Notes under the pieces: model-generated
Seen by the model: the letters and a program-made list of their open reading frames with translations, nothing else
Databases searched by the model: none
Told to the model about the DNA's origin: nothing
Part shown: in pieces, positions 12,255 to 23,269 of the stretch
Layout of the letters: every line of letters begins with the position of its first letter
How positions within the stretch are numbered: the first letter of the stretch is position 1
Position numbers and translations under genes: made by a program
Assembly: GCA_963920525.1 (NCBI GenBank)
Contig: OY986435.1
Span: 100,351,115 to 100,415,114 of the forward strand
Direction of reading: 5' to 3'
Source of the DNA: Dichetophora obliterata
Taxonomy: Eukaryota > Arthropoda > Insecta > Diptera > Sciomyzidae
DNA: 64,000 bases

Positions 12255-14515
12255 GTGTACATCATCCAACTCTTGAGATAACAGTTTTATTCCCCCACGA
12301 AAAAGAAGATAAAGTAACTGCTGATGCGCGAAATAAAAAAGTTTATAATTTTAAGAAAACGAACTATGTTAAACTTAATTCCTTATTTTCGCAGACTGAT
12401 TGGTCTCCAATTTTAACTAGCTGAACATCATATTCATATTATGACGTCGAATCTTCTGTACAGTTTTTCAATGATACTCTGCAAAGGTGTTTCTTATTGT
12501 CCGTTTAAAAAAAAAGGTGTTTCTCCAATCCTTTAAATCCACCCTGGCTAACAAATGATCTAAAGGCACTTAAAAATTTAAAAAATCGTTTACTTAAAAA
12601 ATATAAAATATCTGGTTCTAGTTTAGACTTTGCTTCCTATTCTTCTTGTCGTTATAGATATCAACTATTAAATAAACAATGCTATTCTGCTTATATAATT
12701 AACATAAAATCTTAATATAAAGATGATCCAAAACTTTTTTATAATTTTGTTAACTCAAAACGTAAAGACTCCAGCTTTCCACACTTTATGAAATTCAATC
12801 AATGATTTCAATGATTTCTAATGATTTCTAACATGTTTGCAAACTTCTTTAAGTCAACTTACTCCGATATACCATTTAATACTAGCACGGTGTATCCTTT
12901 TCTCCCGCCAGTTAACTCTTTTGAAACTCCTGTAATAGACCCAAATATTGTCATGAGTTATCTTCGACAAGTAAAATCTTCTTTTACGACCGGCCCCGAT
13001 AAAATTCCATTTTTCCTTTCCAGTTATTTTCCTTTTATATGGAAGGATTCTTATATTATACCCCTTCATAAATCTGGCTCCAAGATAGATGTTTCTAACT
13101 ATTGAGGAATTGCAAAATTAAGTGCAATCCCTAAGTTATTTGAGAAAATCATAACTGATCAATTAACCCACTCCGTGTCTTCCACCATTTCTGTCTTTCA
13201 ACATGATTTTCTGAAGGTTAAGTCCACTACAACAAACCTCTTAGAGTTTACTACGCGTGTTATAAATGGTTTTACTTTGGGACTGCAGACTGATGTTATT
13301 TATACGGACTTTAGCAAAGCTTTCGACATTATTAATCATAATCTTCTTTTGAAATAACTCCACCTTATTGGGTTTCCTGTCACATTATTAAATAGGATAA
13401 ATTCGTATTTATCTAGACGTACTCAAAAGGTTTTATATAAGAATTCTCTTTCAAAAAGTATTTCGGTCACTTCTGGCGTTCCTCAGGGCAGTCATCTTGG
13501 ACCGGTTTTGTTTTACCTATTCATTAGTGATCTTCCTTCGGTAATAAAACACTGTAACGTCTTAATGTACGCTGACGACGTGAAACTTTTTCTTTGTTAC
13601 AAATCACCCGAAGAACGACATCTTTTACAATCTGATCTAAATAGACTTGTGGACTGGTGTAGCTTAAATATATTAAATCTCAACTTAAAAAAATGTAAGC
13701 AAATGACATTCTCGCGAAGATCTGCTAATAACATAAATTACACTATAAATAACACTAACTTAGAAATAGTTTCCAGTTTTCTCGATCTTGGTGTTATTAT
13801 GGATTCAAAACTTCGCTTCAATCTCCACGTTAATATGGTGATAAATAAATAAGGCAAGAGGAGTCCTTGGTTTCATTAAAAGATGGGCTAAAGAATTCAG
13901 TGATCCCTTTACTACTAAATTATTATATACCTCTCTCGTAAGGCCAATTCTTGAATATGCATCAGTTGTATGGAACCCACAATATAATGTCTACATCGAC
14001 GCCATAGAATCCGTTCAAAAACAGTTTTTACTTTTTGCTTTACGTCATAGTCGTTGGAACCCCAATATTATGCTTCCATCGTATGAAATACACCTTAAAA
14101 TTATTTTACTACCTTCCCTAAGAAGCAGAAGAATGATGCTTAACGTCATGTTTCTACACAAATTACTTTGTAGCGAGATTAATTCGGAATATCTCATCTC
14201 AGCTCTAAATTTTAATATCCCAAGGAGAGGAACTAGACATTTTCTGTTTTTCAAGTTGAGTCAGTACAGTTCTAATTACGCTCTTCATGAACCTTTACGA
14301 TGCATGTGCAGTGATTTCAATGATAACTTCTACATGATTAATTTTTCTGATTCGGTCGACGTCTTAAAACGGAAAATTATATTACATTTAAATCATGTCA
14401 ATCAATTTAACTTCATCCTATTATACCTAACGCAGTTTTATAACAATGTAATATTTGTAATTGAGATTGTTCTGTTTCTCCTTTTTGTCTCGATATTATG
14501 TTTTATAAAGTAAGC
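12255..14515 (+). mobile_element. Jockey/CR1-like LINE, family B/C (5'-truncated, decayed)
   Basis: The plus strand begins inside ORF2 at the end of the endonuclease (VHHPTLEITVLF). The linker follows (PPWLTNDLKALKNLKNRLLKKY at 12540-12600). The reverse transcriptase runs from about 12940, with TDFSKAFDIINHNLL, VTSGVPQGSHLGPVLFYLFI and MYADDVKLFL near 13570. The C-terminal block has TKLLYTSLVRPILEYASVVW (about 13910-13970). Stops at about 13103 and 13356 and a frame break near 13850 inactivate it. No clear poly(A) or simple tail is seen after 14515. The best-preserved motifs resemble those of the long LINE at 21-25 kb. Confidence 0.88.
13175..13852 (+). pseudogene. LINE reverse transcriptase core
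   Basis: This stretch holds the polymerase palm motifs of the 12.3-14.5 kb LINE: the first catalytic aspartate in YTDFSKAFD (about 13300), the substrate-site block GVPQGSHLGP (about 13480), and the catalytic pair in YADD (about 13570), followed by the usual LQSDLNRLVDWC helix. All three catalytic aspartates are retained. An in-frame stop separates the first motif from the others, so the copy cannot make an active enzyme. It copies element RNA at a nicked target site in intact relatives. Confidence 0.85.
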
Positions 14516-15150
14516 ACCATCAAATATGAATCGTTTTTAAAACTTACTTTTTAATTATTCAATATTTTAATTTTAAATCGAATTGGGAATCGTAAATTGC
14601 TCACGTGGTTTCCTGATTTGAAATTAGAATGAACTCACACTATCACCTGGATTGGTGTGCCAGAGTATATCTCTTTTCCACACAAGTTTATGCCTGCGTT
14701 GGCCCAAATGCATATCCAACTAATTGGGATTTTGATTTGGCGGATATGAGATTTATCTCATTTCCACGTAGGTCCTTGGGTTGGACAATGGCCGCAAACC
14801 AGTTAAAATGAGTTAAGTGTTTTGGATTGTTTTTGAAATCAGGATTGTTTTTTGGGTACCTTAAATTGATAATCATTGTAATTTAATTCGATGTTGCTTA
14901 TTTATGTAGAATTAAATATACTTAAATACGCGTTTGTTATATATTAAATTTTTAAATTCCGCTGAAAAGCCAATTAATATGCTTAGTGGAAAATCCTAAT
15001 TGCCAATAGGGGGTATGTTTAGTACGTAGGTGCATTCTGTCTGTCCCGGCTGAACCGGGCAGGATCTATAGTGTAAATCGTGCATGCGTATAGGTCGAGT
15101 ACACGTATCTTTGGAAGATTCATACCTCCGGGCGTATCCGAACAAAAAAA
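14516..15150. other. Unassigned DNA with a GC-richer block
   Basis: There is no recognisable gene. Part of 14600-14820 and 14990-15140 is clearly richer in G+C than its surroundings and includes TCCGGGCGTATCCG near 15127 and CCCGGCTGAACCGGGCAGG near 15045. The composition suggests a fragment of an unidentified mobile element rather than random DNA, but I cannot name it. Confidence 0.4.
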
Positions 15151-15365
15151 AAAAAGTGCCTGTGGCATTTCGAACACAAAACAAATATCATAAAAAATCG
15201 AGGACTCTATATTGTTTTAAATTACTTTAATAATTAAAACAAAATATTTCTGACTTTAGTTATAAAAATTTTTAGAATTCTAGGACTGGAAACATATCAG
15301 AAGTATCAAAAATATTAAAAACCCCCTAAAAACCAACAAATTTAATTTTACAGCACTTTTGTAAT
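15150..15365 (+). repeat. Dispersed repeat (partner at 50505-50700)
   Basis: This matches 50505-50700 in the same orientation. Shared blocks are GTGCCT..GGCATTTCGAACAC, AAATCATA..AAAATC, and a downstream CAACA.ATTAGA/CATATCAGA-type region ending in AACCA..AA.TTAATTTT. It is non-coding. An A-run of about 13 precedes the match here. Confidence 0.6.
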
Positions 15366-17240
15366 TTTTGCACGCTTGTTAAATTTGCCGAATTAGAGGT
15401 TAAATGGATTCCACCCGTGTGACCGATGAGAGTTAACTTGGAAAAATCATGTTGTTTAAGCAAGATTCTATTCATTTTATTCATTCATATATAACTAGTT
15501 TAAAATATTTTAAGTAAAAGGGTATTTCAACTAAATTACAACAGAAACAAACTAATGAGCAACAATGACACAAGCAAACTGCCGCTCTACCATAAAGCAT
15601 TGTTCGTTCACAAACTTATGCCGTATATTTGCGGTCGCTTTGAGCAACTTCGGAAAATTAAGTATTTCTTAGAATATTGAAAGTGGCAACGTGTGGAGTT
15701 AATTAAGTTTGATTTATGGTTGACATCAGCTTTGAATCAGTCGACGACGTAGTTATCGCTCTACTGCCTCTTTTGTTGCGGTTATCAAGTTCCTAAATAT
15801 ATGCAGCAGCATCAGCAGTGATAATGAAATTCAATAGAAGTAGCATTCTTCAGGTGCAGCGGTATGAAGACTCATGAAATTAATAAGTTTAAAATTAATT
15901 TCAACAAATTCCTAAACACTAAAGTTACGTAGCTGCACTGTCCTCAGTTGTAGAGGCGTGGTAAAATGACAAAAAACTGCGGCCCAAGTTTGTACATAAA
16001 AGCTGTATGTATGCTCCTGTGTGTGTGTGAGTGCGCGTATGTATGTGTATAAGTGTCACTGATTAACATCCTTAAATTGTTACTGTTTAGCATTTTGAAA
16101 CTTTAAGCATTTAAAAACATTTTAAGCGGATTACAGTTTCAAACAGCAACAACAACAAACTTCACAAAAGCAGGAGCAGTTGAAACAGCAAGAAGTATAA
16201 CTACATCAACAGCAAAAGCAGCAGCTACAACACCAACAAAAAGGAAATAAAAACTTAAATGCAAGCAAATGAGTGTAAAGAAAGGACTAACTTAAAACTT
16301 TTTGAATTTCTTCTGCTTAACAAGGATTATAATTGTTTAATAAATAATGTTTGTATCTGCTTTGGGAGAGCTTTGAAAAATTTGTACTCAAGTTAATAAA
16401 ATTGAGTTTAAGAGTAAATTAATGTTTTTTAGTGAAAAATTTAAAAGTTTTGTTCAAATTATTTTTAATCATGCGTATCGGCTTTTTTTTTTGCTTGTAA
16501 CCAAGAATAAGTTATCAGTTTTTCGGTTTTGGTGAGTTATAGAAAAGAAAAAATAGAACTGCTTTATCAAACCAACTCCAGCTGTAGCACGATTGTAATC
16601 AAAGAACTTACACCACACTAACACAAGCACACTCACATGAACGTTCAAAATTCAAGATAAACAAGATAAAGTCTATGTCTTGCTTTTCTTTTAACTGAAC
16701 TTTTCACACTGACTGACTCAAGATTTTATTCATGCAGAAGATTGTCAACGTGGTGGTTGGATTGTGAATGTGTGGGTGTGTGAGTGCGTGTGCGTGAACA
16801 CACAAGTTTATTTACAACTTGGAAGGATCATAAAATGCATAGAATAATGTGTTTTAATGGATTAAGTTAACTGCACCAAAGTCTGTAAAGAGCAAGAACA
16901 ACAGTTAGGCGAGTAAATGAATTTCAATCTAGAAACAGTTTCCAAATATTTTTGTGCATAAAAGAAAATACAATAATTTTTAAATATTTTCATATTCGAA
17001 TTGTTTGTTTAGCATACCGTTTGGACGTATTTTAAACAGCTCCGCAAGTAAAATATATTGCTGCACCTTACTATTTATAATATATGCAAAAATTGCTATT
17101 TGTATCAAAAGTTCATCGCACTTTTATTTAACTTTTAAATTTAACTTAAATTTGTGCCAAAAAAAAAACTTTTATCGTGTTTGTGCCAGCTTGGACTTTA
17201 ATTATTACTAGTATCGCCTGTGGTCGAAATTCGACCAACT
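15366..17240. other. Low-repeat DNA with CAA/CAG and GT tracts; possible host sequence
   Basis: I see no transposon signature over about 1.8 kb. Short CAG/CAA-rich tracts (about 15800-15820 and 16140-16245) and GT-rich tracts (about 16015-16060 and 16760-16800) are present. Such tracts are common in untranslated and regulatory DNA of fly genes. There is no convincing coding exon, splice pair or promoter. This is the most likely place in the window for unique host sequence, but that is only an inference. Confidence 0.45.
16015..16062. repeat. GT-rich imperfect microsatellite
   Basis: An imperfect GT/GTAT tract (TGTGTGTGTGAGTGCGCG followed by GTATGTATGTG). It is ordinary simple sequence with no associated feature. 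A similar GT/GC tract lies at about 16762-16800. Confidence 0.8.
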
Positions 17241-17244
17241 TTCT

Positions 17245-17600
17245 CAAATTTCAATCGCTTTTCTCATTCTGAGGCATTGACCTTGCCTTAAGAAAATGTG
17301 TTGTACTAAGAAAATCTTAAGTTTCGAGAGAAAGCAGCAATTTTCGAGATATCGTCATAACTTTTATATCAAAATTTTTCAGAATTTACTATTTGTAAAA
17401 TAAAAAAATGTACTATAAAAAATGCTTACTGTAGGGTATGCGTAAGAGATAGGGAAAAATGTTTTTCCTACATTGTATTAATATCTAAAATTATTAAATT
17501 AACCTAAGCCATGTTCTTCCATTTCTTATAGTTTAGGTTTTACTTCAGAAATATTCTTTCAATGCTCATATTTCAGGTCAAAGGTTACATAACTATTCGG
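17245..17600 (+). repeat. Diverged direct repeat, unit 1
   Basis: This aligns with 18128-18240 (first part) and 18310-18760 (most of its length), all on the same strand. Shared features are TTTCTCATTCTG.GGC near the start, TACGTTGT.CTGAGAA-type blocks, TCGAGATATC..CATAA, ATGCTTA.TGTA.GGTAT, GTAAGAGAT and, further on, TTTC.GGTCA.AGGT. Diverged and non-coding; either an old tandem repeat or several copies of one interspersed element. Confidence 0.65.
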
Positions 17601-18127
17601 TGTTATTCTAATTTATTTAAAAATTTATCAAAATTGGTTCAGAAAAACGGAAGATCTTTTTCTCCTACGCCTATTTTTATATAATAACGAAATGGCTTAA
17701 AACATAGATTTGTGTATATAACTTTGGAGTGGTTTGAAATATTTGAAAATTTTTTTCGCAGAAATTATTTTTTAAGCTGTAGAACTTTGCAGAAAATATA
17801 AACACAACATTTTGAAAAATTTTATTTTCATCAAAAAAATCATAGGGAGAAGTGGCTCATGATTTTCGTTGATAGAAACTATTTTTTGTGTTATGTGTCA
17901 AAATGAAGCAATTTTTGCCAATATATGATATGTCATATGAAAGAGTGTGAAAAAAGAAAATTTTATAAGAAAAAAAAAATACAACAAAAAACCGTTTGGC
18001 CTATTTTTTAAGCAAAAACTGAATATTTTGTAGGTTTTTTTAAAACCATATTCTCCAAAGTCAATTAATTGATCCTTCAGCCAAAAAAAATTTATGAACA
18101 TCATTGAAAAATGGCTCATCAATTGTT

Positions 18128-18240
18128 TTTTTTCTCATTCTGTGGCGATGACCCCGCTTCAAGGAAATACGTTGTTCTGAGAAAATCTACATTTTTTAAG
18201 ATATGTCAATAGTGTTGATGTCATTATAACGGGAAATTCT
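18128..18240 (+). repeat. Diverged direct repeat, unit 2 (partial)
   Basis: A shorter copy of the start of the 17245-17600 repeat: TTTCTCATTCTGTGGC, then CGTTGTTCTGAGAAAATCTA and a degraded remainder. It ends before the third unit at about 18310. Confidence 0.6.
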
Positions 18241-18309
18241 TTTTAACATTTTAGCCGAAAAAAATATTACCAAAAAATCTTTCGTTTACCGTTATACTCC
18301 TCAACCAAC

Positions 18310-18760
18310 GACTTTTCATACAAAAATACGTTGTACTGAGAACATCTATAGTTTTCGAGCTATCACAATAATTTTCATGTCAAAATAACGGATATTTTTC
18401 ATAATTTTTTATTTGTAAGAAATTTTACAATCACAATATATAATCACACCTTTAACATAAACAAATGCTTATTGTAAGGTATCCGTAAGAGATGGCGCAA
18501 TATGTCGGAAGAATTTTTGCACACCTTATCAATGTCTAAAATTTCCTCTTACATTATATTCTTCCATCTGTTACAGTTTAGCTTTTCCAAGGTCACCAAT
18601 CTAAAATGTAATCATACTGTGCAGCCACATCTTTCATTTGATACCTCATTCATTATTCTACCTCTTCCTAGCCCTGAGATTCCTTACAAAAATAATACAA
18701 ACTTTCAACGTTAATATTTCGGGTCAGAGGTCATAAATTTAAAATCTAAAATAATTCTGC
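18310..18760 (+). repeat. Diverged direct repeat, unit 3
   Basis: The third and longest copy. It contains ATACGTTGTACTGAGAACAT, TTTCGAGCTATC, AATGCTTATTGTAAGGTATC and CGTAAGAGATGG, and later a TTTCGGGTCAGAGGTCATAA block that matches about 17570-17590. The small open frame at 18502-18714 has no recognisable domain. Confidence 0.6.
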
Positions 18761-19447
18761 ACATATAGGGCGCAATACCTTTCGAATGATATAAGTTTCA
18801 TTGCCCTTATTTTAGAATTAATATCGAAAAAGTGTACAACATTTGATGTTTGCCTATTAATATATAAGATAAATAATTAAACAATAAAATCATGAATAAA
18901 AATTTGACCTAATTGAACACCAGCCATAGCTCAAACAAAAGTCAACATACATACACGGTAATCCAAATAAAATAAACAATGGAACCTACTTGTGATGCAG
19001 ATTAAGTCAAATGCTTCGGGTGAAGATTGTATTCCCATCAAATTTTTAAAGCTTATTCTACCGCATATTATAAGTCCAATAACGCACATAATTAACCACA
19101 GCTTTATATCTTTTACATTCCAGAGTATAAGGAAAATTGCAACTACCATGCCCGTGGCTAAAAAGTCTTACCCTTCTGGACCTATGATTTAAGGCCAATA
19201 AGTATATTGTCTCCTTTATATAAAGTTTTTAATTTTTTGCTCAGAAATAATCTCTTGTCTCCTTATCAATCTGGTTTTCGGCGGGGGCATGGGTGTGCTT
19301 CGGCCGTTATTAAAGTCCTTGTTGATATAAGACCTCAATATGATGCAGGGTTATTGTCCTTACTTTGTCTACTTAATTTTTCTAAGGCTTTTGACAGAGC
19401 TAGTCACTCATTTCTATGTCAAAAACTTAGGTATTTGTTTGGGTTTT

Positions 19448-19861
19448 TTTTTTTTTTTAAAAAACATCAAAGAACCAAGGCATGTGCCTTATACAAACAA
19501 GGTTTGGTCTTTGACCTGAAAGGAAAGGGATAGATTATTTAGAGAAATTGATTGGAACTATACATGAATTATTGATTAGACAAAACAACCGTGAAAGACA
19601 ATTTCTTCAATTACTTTTAACCGAAGCTAGTGTTATACCTTAACCTCGGCAAGCATTTCCAGTCCTTATTTATGTTCCTATCCTTTAATTCCACAATATA
19701 AACAATTTATTTGTGGATTTTTAGTTTTCCATAATTCTGAAATGAAGGAAAGAAGAAAGAAGAAAGAAAGTGAAAAAAGTCCATGCCCGAGCCCGGATTC
19801 GAACCAGGGACCTTTGGGTTGATAGTCTAGCGCACTCTCCACTAGACTACAAAGGCCGACA
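19448..19861 (-). mobile_element. tRNA-headed SINE inserted in the LINE reverse transcriptase
   Basis: Read on the minus strand, the element starts with a tRNA-like head (19856-19784), continues through a ~320-base unrelated body, and ends in an A-run (T-run at about 19444-19458 on the plus strand). GGGTTTT occurs on both sides (19441-19447 and 19862-19868), consistent with a short TSD, and removing the element restores the LINE reading LRYLFGFSNNAV. Its 3' part is repeated at 20852-21060. The body has no long frame. An alternative is that the shared 3' part belongs to a LINE 5' region read on the plus strand. Confidence 0.65.
19784..19856 (-). pseudogene. tRNA-like sequence (SINE head)
   Basis: A 73-base tRNA-like stretch. 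It has an A box (TAGTCTAGTGG) at positions 8-18 and a B box (GGTTCGAATCC) at 52-62, the normal 44-base spacing. The T arm pairs fully (CCTGG with CCGGG, one G-T). The acceptor stem is only partly paired (two mismatches) and the anticodon stem does not pair; the loop would read ATC at the anticodon. It looks like an RNA polymerase III promoter-bearing SINE head rather than a working tRNA gene. Confidence 0.65.
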
Positions 19862-20851
19862 GGGTTTTCTAATAATGCAGTTTATTTAATTTCCGATTAT
19901 TTGTCAAATAGATCCCAAGAAGTTAAAGTTGACCACAATTTTTCCTACTGTAAGCTCGTCTTACGTGGTGTTCCACAATGTTCGGTTCTTGCTCCGCTTC
20001 TTTTCTCAATTTTTTTTTAACGACATCTTTACTGCCTGCAAATATGCTTCTCTACATGCCTATGCAGACGATATCCAACTTTATCTCTCAGGTAGAATTG
20101 AATGTTTGAATGAATTCTCTGGTGGATTGAATGAAGATCTTAGTAACATACATCAATGGGCTTGTTGAAATGGTCTTCAACTTAATACTGCTAACTCGTA
20201 TGTTCTACCAATTTGTAAAAATAAAACTATGTTAAATGCTGTTCCTGAATTATATATTGGTACAAACAAGCTTAATGTTGTTTCGAAAATTGTTAACCTT
20301 GGTTTTGGTATGAATTCGTTCTTTTCTTGTACTGATCATGTTAATAATGTTGTCCAAAAACTTTATTATATCCTATATGTAACTTAAGAATGTCCGCCAA
20401 CTTATGCACTATTGAATTAAAAAAAATTCTTAGTCAAGCAACATATCATGCCCGTTATAACATACTCTGAGATAATTTACAGTAAACTTGATTCATCGTC
20501 TCTGCTGAAACTTAATGTTGCTTTTAATTATGCAAAATTGTATTTACATCCATAAAATCATTCACCCTAAAACTTCTCATTATCTCTACGCAAAACTGCA
20601 ATTTAGTCTATCTAGGAGATGTAACTTACTAATTATCCCCAGACAGAGCTCTCTAATGAGCATTGCCTCGTAAAATAAGAGTAATCTCAAGGAAAGAAAC
20701 TTTTAGGTAATCAATTTTTTCTCACTTTTCTTACTTTTATTTTATTTTTATTCTCTCAAATTTATTATTTCTTCCTTAGTACTAAAGTTATTTTTAAGTT
20801 AATTAAATGTGTTTCTATTAACAATTTTATATTTGTATTGTTGTTTCTTAT

Positions 20852-21060
20852 TTTTTTTTAAGATCAAAGAACCAAGGCATGCGTCTTATACAAAAGGTTT
20901 GGTCTTTGACCTGAAAGGAAAGAGATAGTTTTATTTAGAGAAATTGATGGAACGAAACTTGAATTATTGAATAGGCAAAACAACCGTGAAAGAGTAGAGT
21001 CCATTTGCAAAGCAAATATATCCGAGGTAACCTCTTTACCAGCTAAGTATTCCATAAATC
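20852..21060 (-). mobile_element. SINE-like copy 2 (3' part)
   Basis: It matches 19448-19620 with high similarity for ~135 bases (for example TTTGACCTGAAAGGAAAG and CAAAACAACCGTGAAAGA on the plus strand) and then more weakly to about 21060. It too begins with a T-run on the plus strand, i.e. ends with poly(A) on the minus strand. No tRNA head is present, so it would be 5'-truncated. It abuts the start of the following LINE, and an open plus-strand frame (20967-21218) crosses the junction, so the shared segment could instead be LINE ORF1 sequence. Confidence 0.5.
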
Positions 21061-21292
21061 TGGACTCTTCAACTGCCTCTGACTCAACAGAACTAATAAT
21101 ACCGATTGCTGTTCCTCAAAGTGTTATTGAAAGGTTTAGAACTTCGTTTAGAACCATATCAGAATGGGATAGCCGTATTCAAAAACTTAATTCATTCAAC
21201 ACAATTGAAAGTAACTGAAACTTGGGTGCGTCAATACCTTCTAAAAAAGTTACGCATTACAATATCCGCATGCCTCAAAGTATCTTCAACTC

Positions 21293-22200
21293 GTGCCAAG
21301 TTTATCAGTTTTAAACTTAACGTACCATCAAAATACGCGTAGTGCTTCCGTTGGTATGCAAAATCATGCAACTGTTGTAGTATCCAAGTGGAACGATGAA
21401 GCAGGAAGAATTTCGAACCCGTCTAAGATAAGTAATGTGTCTAAAACTTATACAAAAACTCGCAATTTAACTAATAATAAATTTAAAATAAGTATTGTGC
21501 CCAGGACTAATACAAAAACTTCTAGTAGAACTTATTATAATTTTAACTCTAATTCTAACCTTGATCGTAATTTTTATTCTCACTATAACTCTAATAACCC
21601 GTTGTACAAAACGACCCATATCCAACCAGTTCTCCACCCCACCAATAGTCCAAAGTTCCATCACAGGTAGGATACTAATTGGAGCCTTGAATCTAATATT
21701 TTCCTCATGTTTTTAAGACAACCTTCCACTAGGAAACTAGTAGGTGCACAAGACACACAGAATCAAACTACGTTAACGTATTCTAAGCTCAACCGTGTCT
21801 CATTTAATCTTTCACCAGTAATTAATTCTACTCCTAGTCAAAATATCGATAAAGTAAATAACAATCCCAGTCAAATATCCAATCTTCAAACGTTCCCACA
21901 TAGAGATAGATTCTCCTTCTTCATGCAAATCAGCAAATTCCTCTCAAGAAATCACTGATACACCGTCTGCGCTTATATCCAATGCAACTCAAACCTTCTT
22001 TGACGCACCATCTGGTTTTCTTGATTCTCTTCTCCCGCCTATAACAACTATTTATAAAAGAATTTATAAAAGATATTTCTGATATAAGTAGTGATGGACG
22101 CTTTGTCATGTCTCGCCTTAGAGACCGTAGATTATATGATAACGTACGCCTGCACCTCGCATATTTGCACAATAAAGCAGATTCAATTTGCATTGACGGT
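21293..22200 (+). pseudogene. LINE ORF1-like (gag-like) region
   Basis: Broken plus-strand frames rich in Asn, Ser, Thr and Lys (21293-21670, 21707-21958) lead into a better-preserved stretch GRFVMSRLRDRRLYDNVRLH and HLAYLHNKADSICI (22090-22200). Its position just upstream of the endonuclease and its composition fit an RNA-binding ORF1 protein. No CCHC knuckles or RRM were recognised, so the assignment rests on position. Confidence 0.5.
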
Positions 22201-22524
22201 TAAACAAAAACAAGCGTTATGGTTTCGATAGAGCAAGAAGGCCTTCCAATGAATCCTTTAGAACTTAAGAAAATCTTTATTCGATATCACGAAAGCTTTA
22301 ACATCTCGCAAACTTATGTTGAAAATCATCTGTCTGCATTCGCCTCACACACAAGTTAAAAGTCTATTATTGTTCTTAACTCCAATCCAAAAATTACACA
22401 TATTCTAAAAATATTTATTCTTTTTATTACCAAAATGTTGGTGGAATTAGTACAAAGTTTCAAGAATTGTTCGTAATTTTCAGTTTCACTTGAGTTTGAT
22501 AATATTGTTTCTACCGAAACTTGG

Positions 22525-23262
22525 TTGTCAGACTGTCACTTGACATCTGAATTGTTCAATGGTACTGCCTTTAATATTTTTCGTAAAGATCGCTGCTTGA
22601 ATTCCTCAGGATTAACTCGTGGTGGAGGTGTACTAATTGCAGTTCGTAATGACTTATCTAGTGCTCAAATCGTACTGTCATTTATTAACATTCAAAGGCC
22701 TGTTAATTTTGATATCGATCAACTAATTGTGAAAATTTCATTTCAATCAGAGTTTTATCTATTCGTTATAGTAAGCTACATACCACCGAGGAGTACCTTG
22801 GAACTGTATAATATTCATTTGGAAAATGGCATAAATTTGCTTAATAATTTAAGCCCTTTCCAATATATCGCATTTACTGGTAATTTTAATCTAGGCAATA
22901 TTATATGGAAATTTGATTATGATGAAATAAATCTTATGCCTACTAATATAAGCAATGATATCGAATCTTCCTTTGTAGATTTTATCTGTCAATACGACTT
23001 GATACAGATAAAATCTCATGATTTGGGTAGAATCCTAGACTTAATTTTTATCGATAAAGATCTTAGCGCTTACACTAATGTTTCTACGGTACCTATTTTT
23101 AAGAAAAAACTACACCATGCTCCATTATTAGTTGAGTTTTCAATATTTTATTATCAAAATCCCTTACAGAGAATCATGTATTATAATGATTACAGTAAAT
23201 CCAACTTTGATGCAATGAATAATTATCTTAAACTTGTAGCTTGGAGTGATATCCTATCTTAA
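22525..23262 (+). pseudogene. LINE ORF2 apurinic-endonuclease domain
   Basis: An unbroken frame of 245 codons covers most of the endonuclease. It has STETWLSD just upstream (TETWLSD block near 22510), GGGVLIAVRNDLSS (about 22620-22660), VSYIPPRST (about 22770), FTGNFNLGNIIW (about 22875, where active relatives have GDFN, so the catalytic Asp of that motif reads Asn here) and LHHAPLLVEF (about 23120), the position of the usual SDH motif, where the Asp is replaced. The domain nicks target DNA in intact elements. The altered catalytic residues suggest it was inactive even where the frame is open. Confidence 0.78.
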
Positions 23263-23269
23263 ATGGATT

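Larger units (their letters stand above)
18985..20760 (+). mobile_element. Jockey/CR1-like LINE, family A copy 2 (split by a SINE)
   Basis: A plus-strand reverse transcriptase closely related to the minus-strand LINE at 4.9-7.3 kb. It carries SPYQSGFRRGHGCASAVIKV (about 19260), SKAFDRASHSFLCQKLRYLF, then after an insertion LVLRGVPQCSVLAPLLFSI (about 19960), HAYADDIQLYLSG (about 20055-20090) and NGLQLNTANSYVLPICKNK. The corresponding peptides of copy 1 are nearly parallel. The frame reads straight across 19447/19868 if the 414-base insert is removed. Other stops and frameshifts are present. The 5' end is truncated inside the linker and the 3' UTR ends near another SINE-like segment at 20852. 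Confidence 0.88.

Noticed and set aside
19784..19856. Functional tRNA gene
   Set aside because: A and B boxes and the T arm are good, but the anticodon stem does not pair and the acceptor stem has two mismatches; its place at the head of a TSD-flanked insert with an A-tail fits a SINE.
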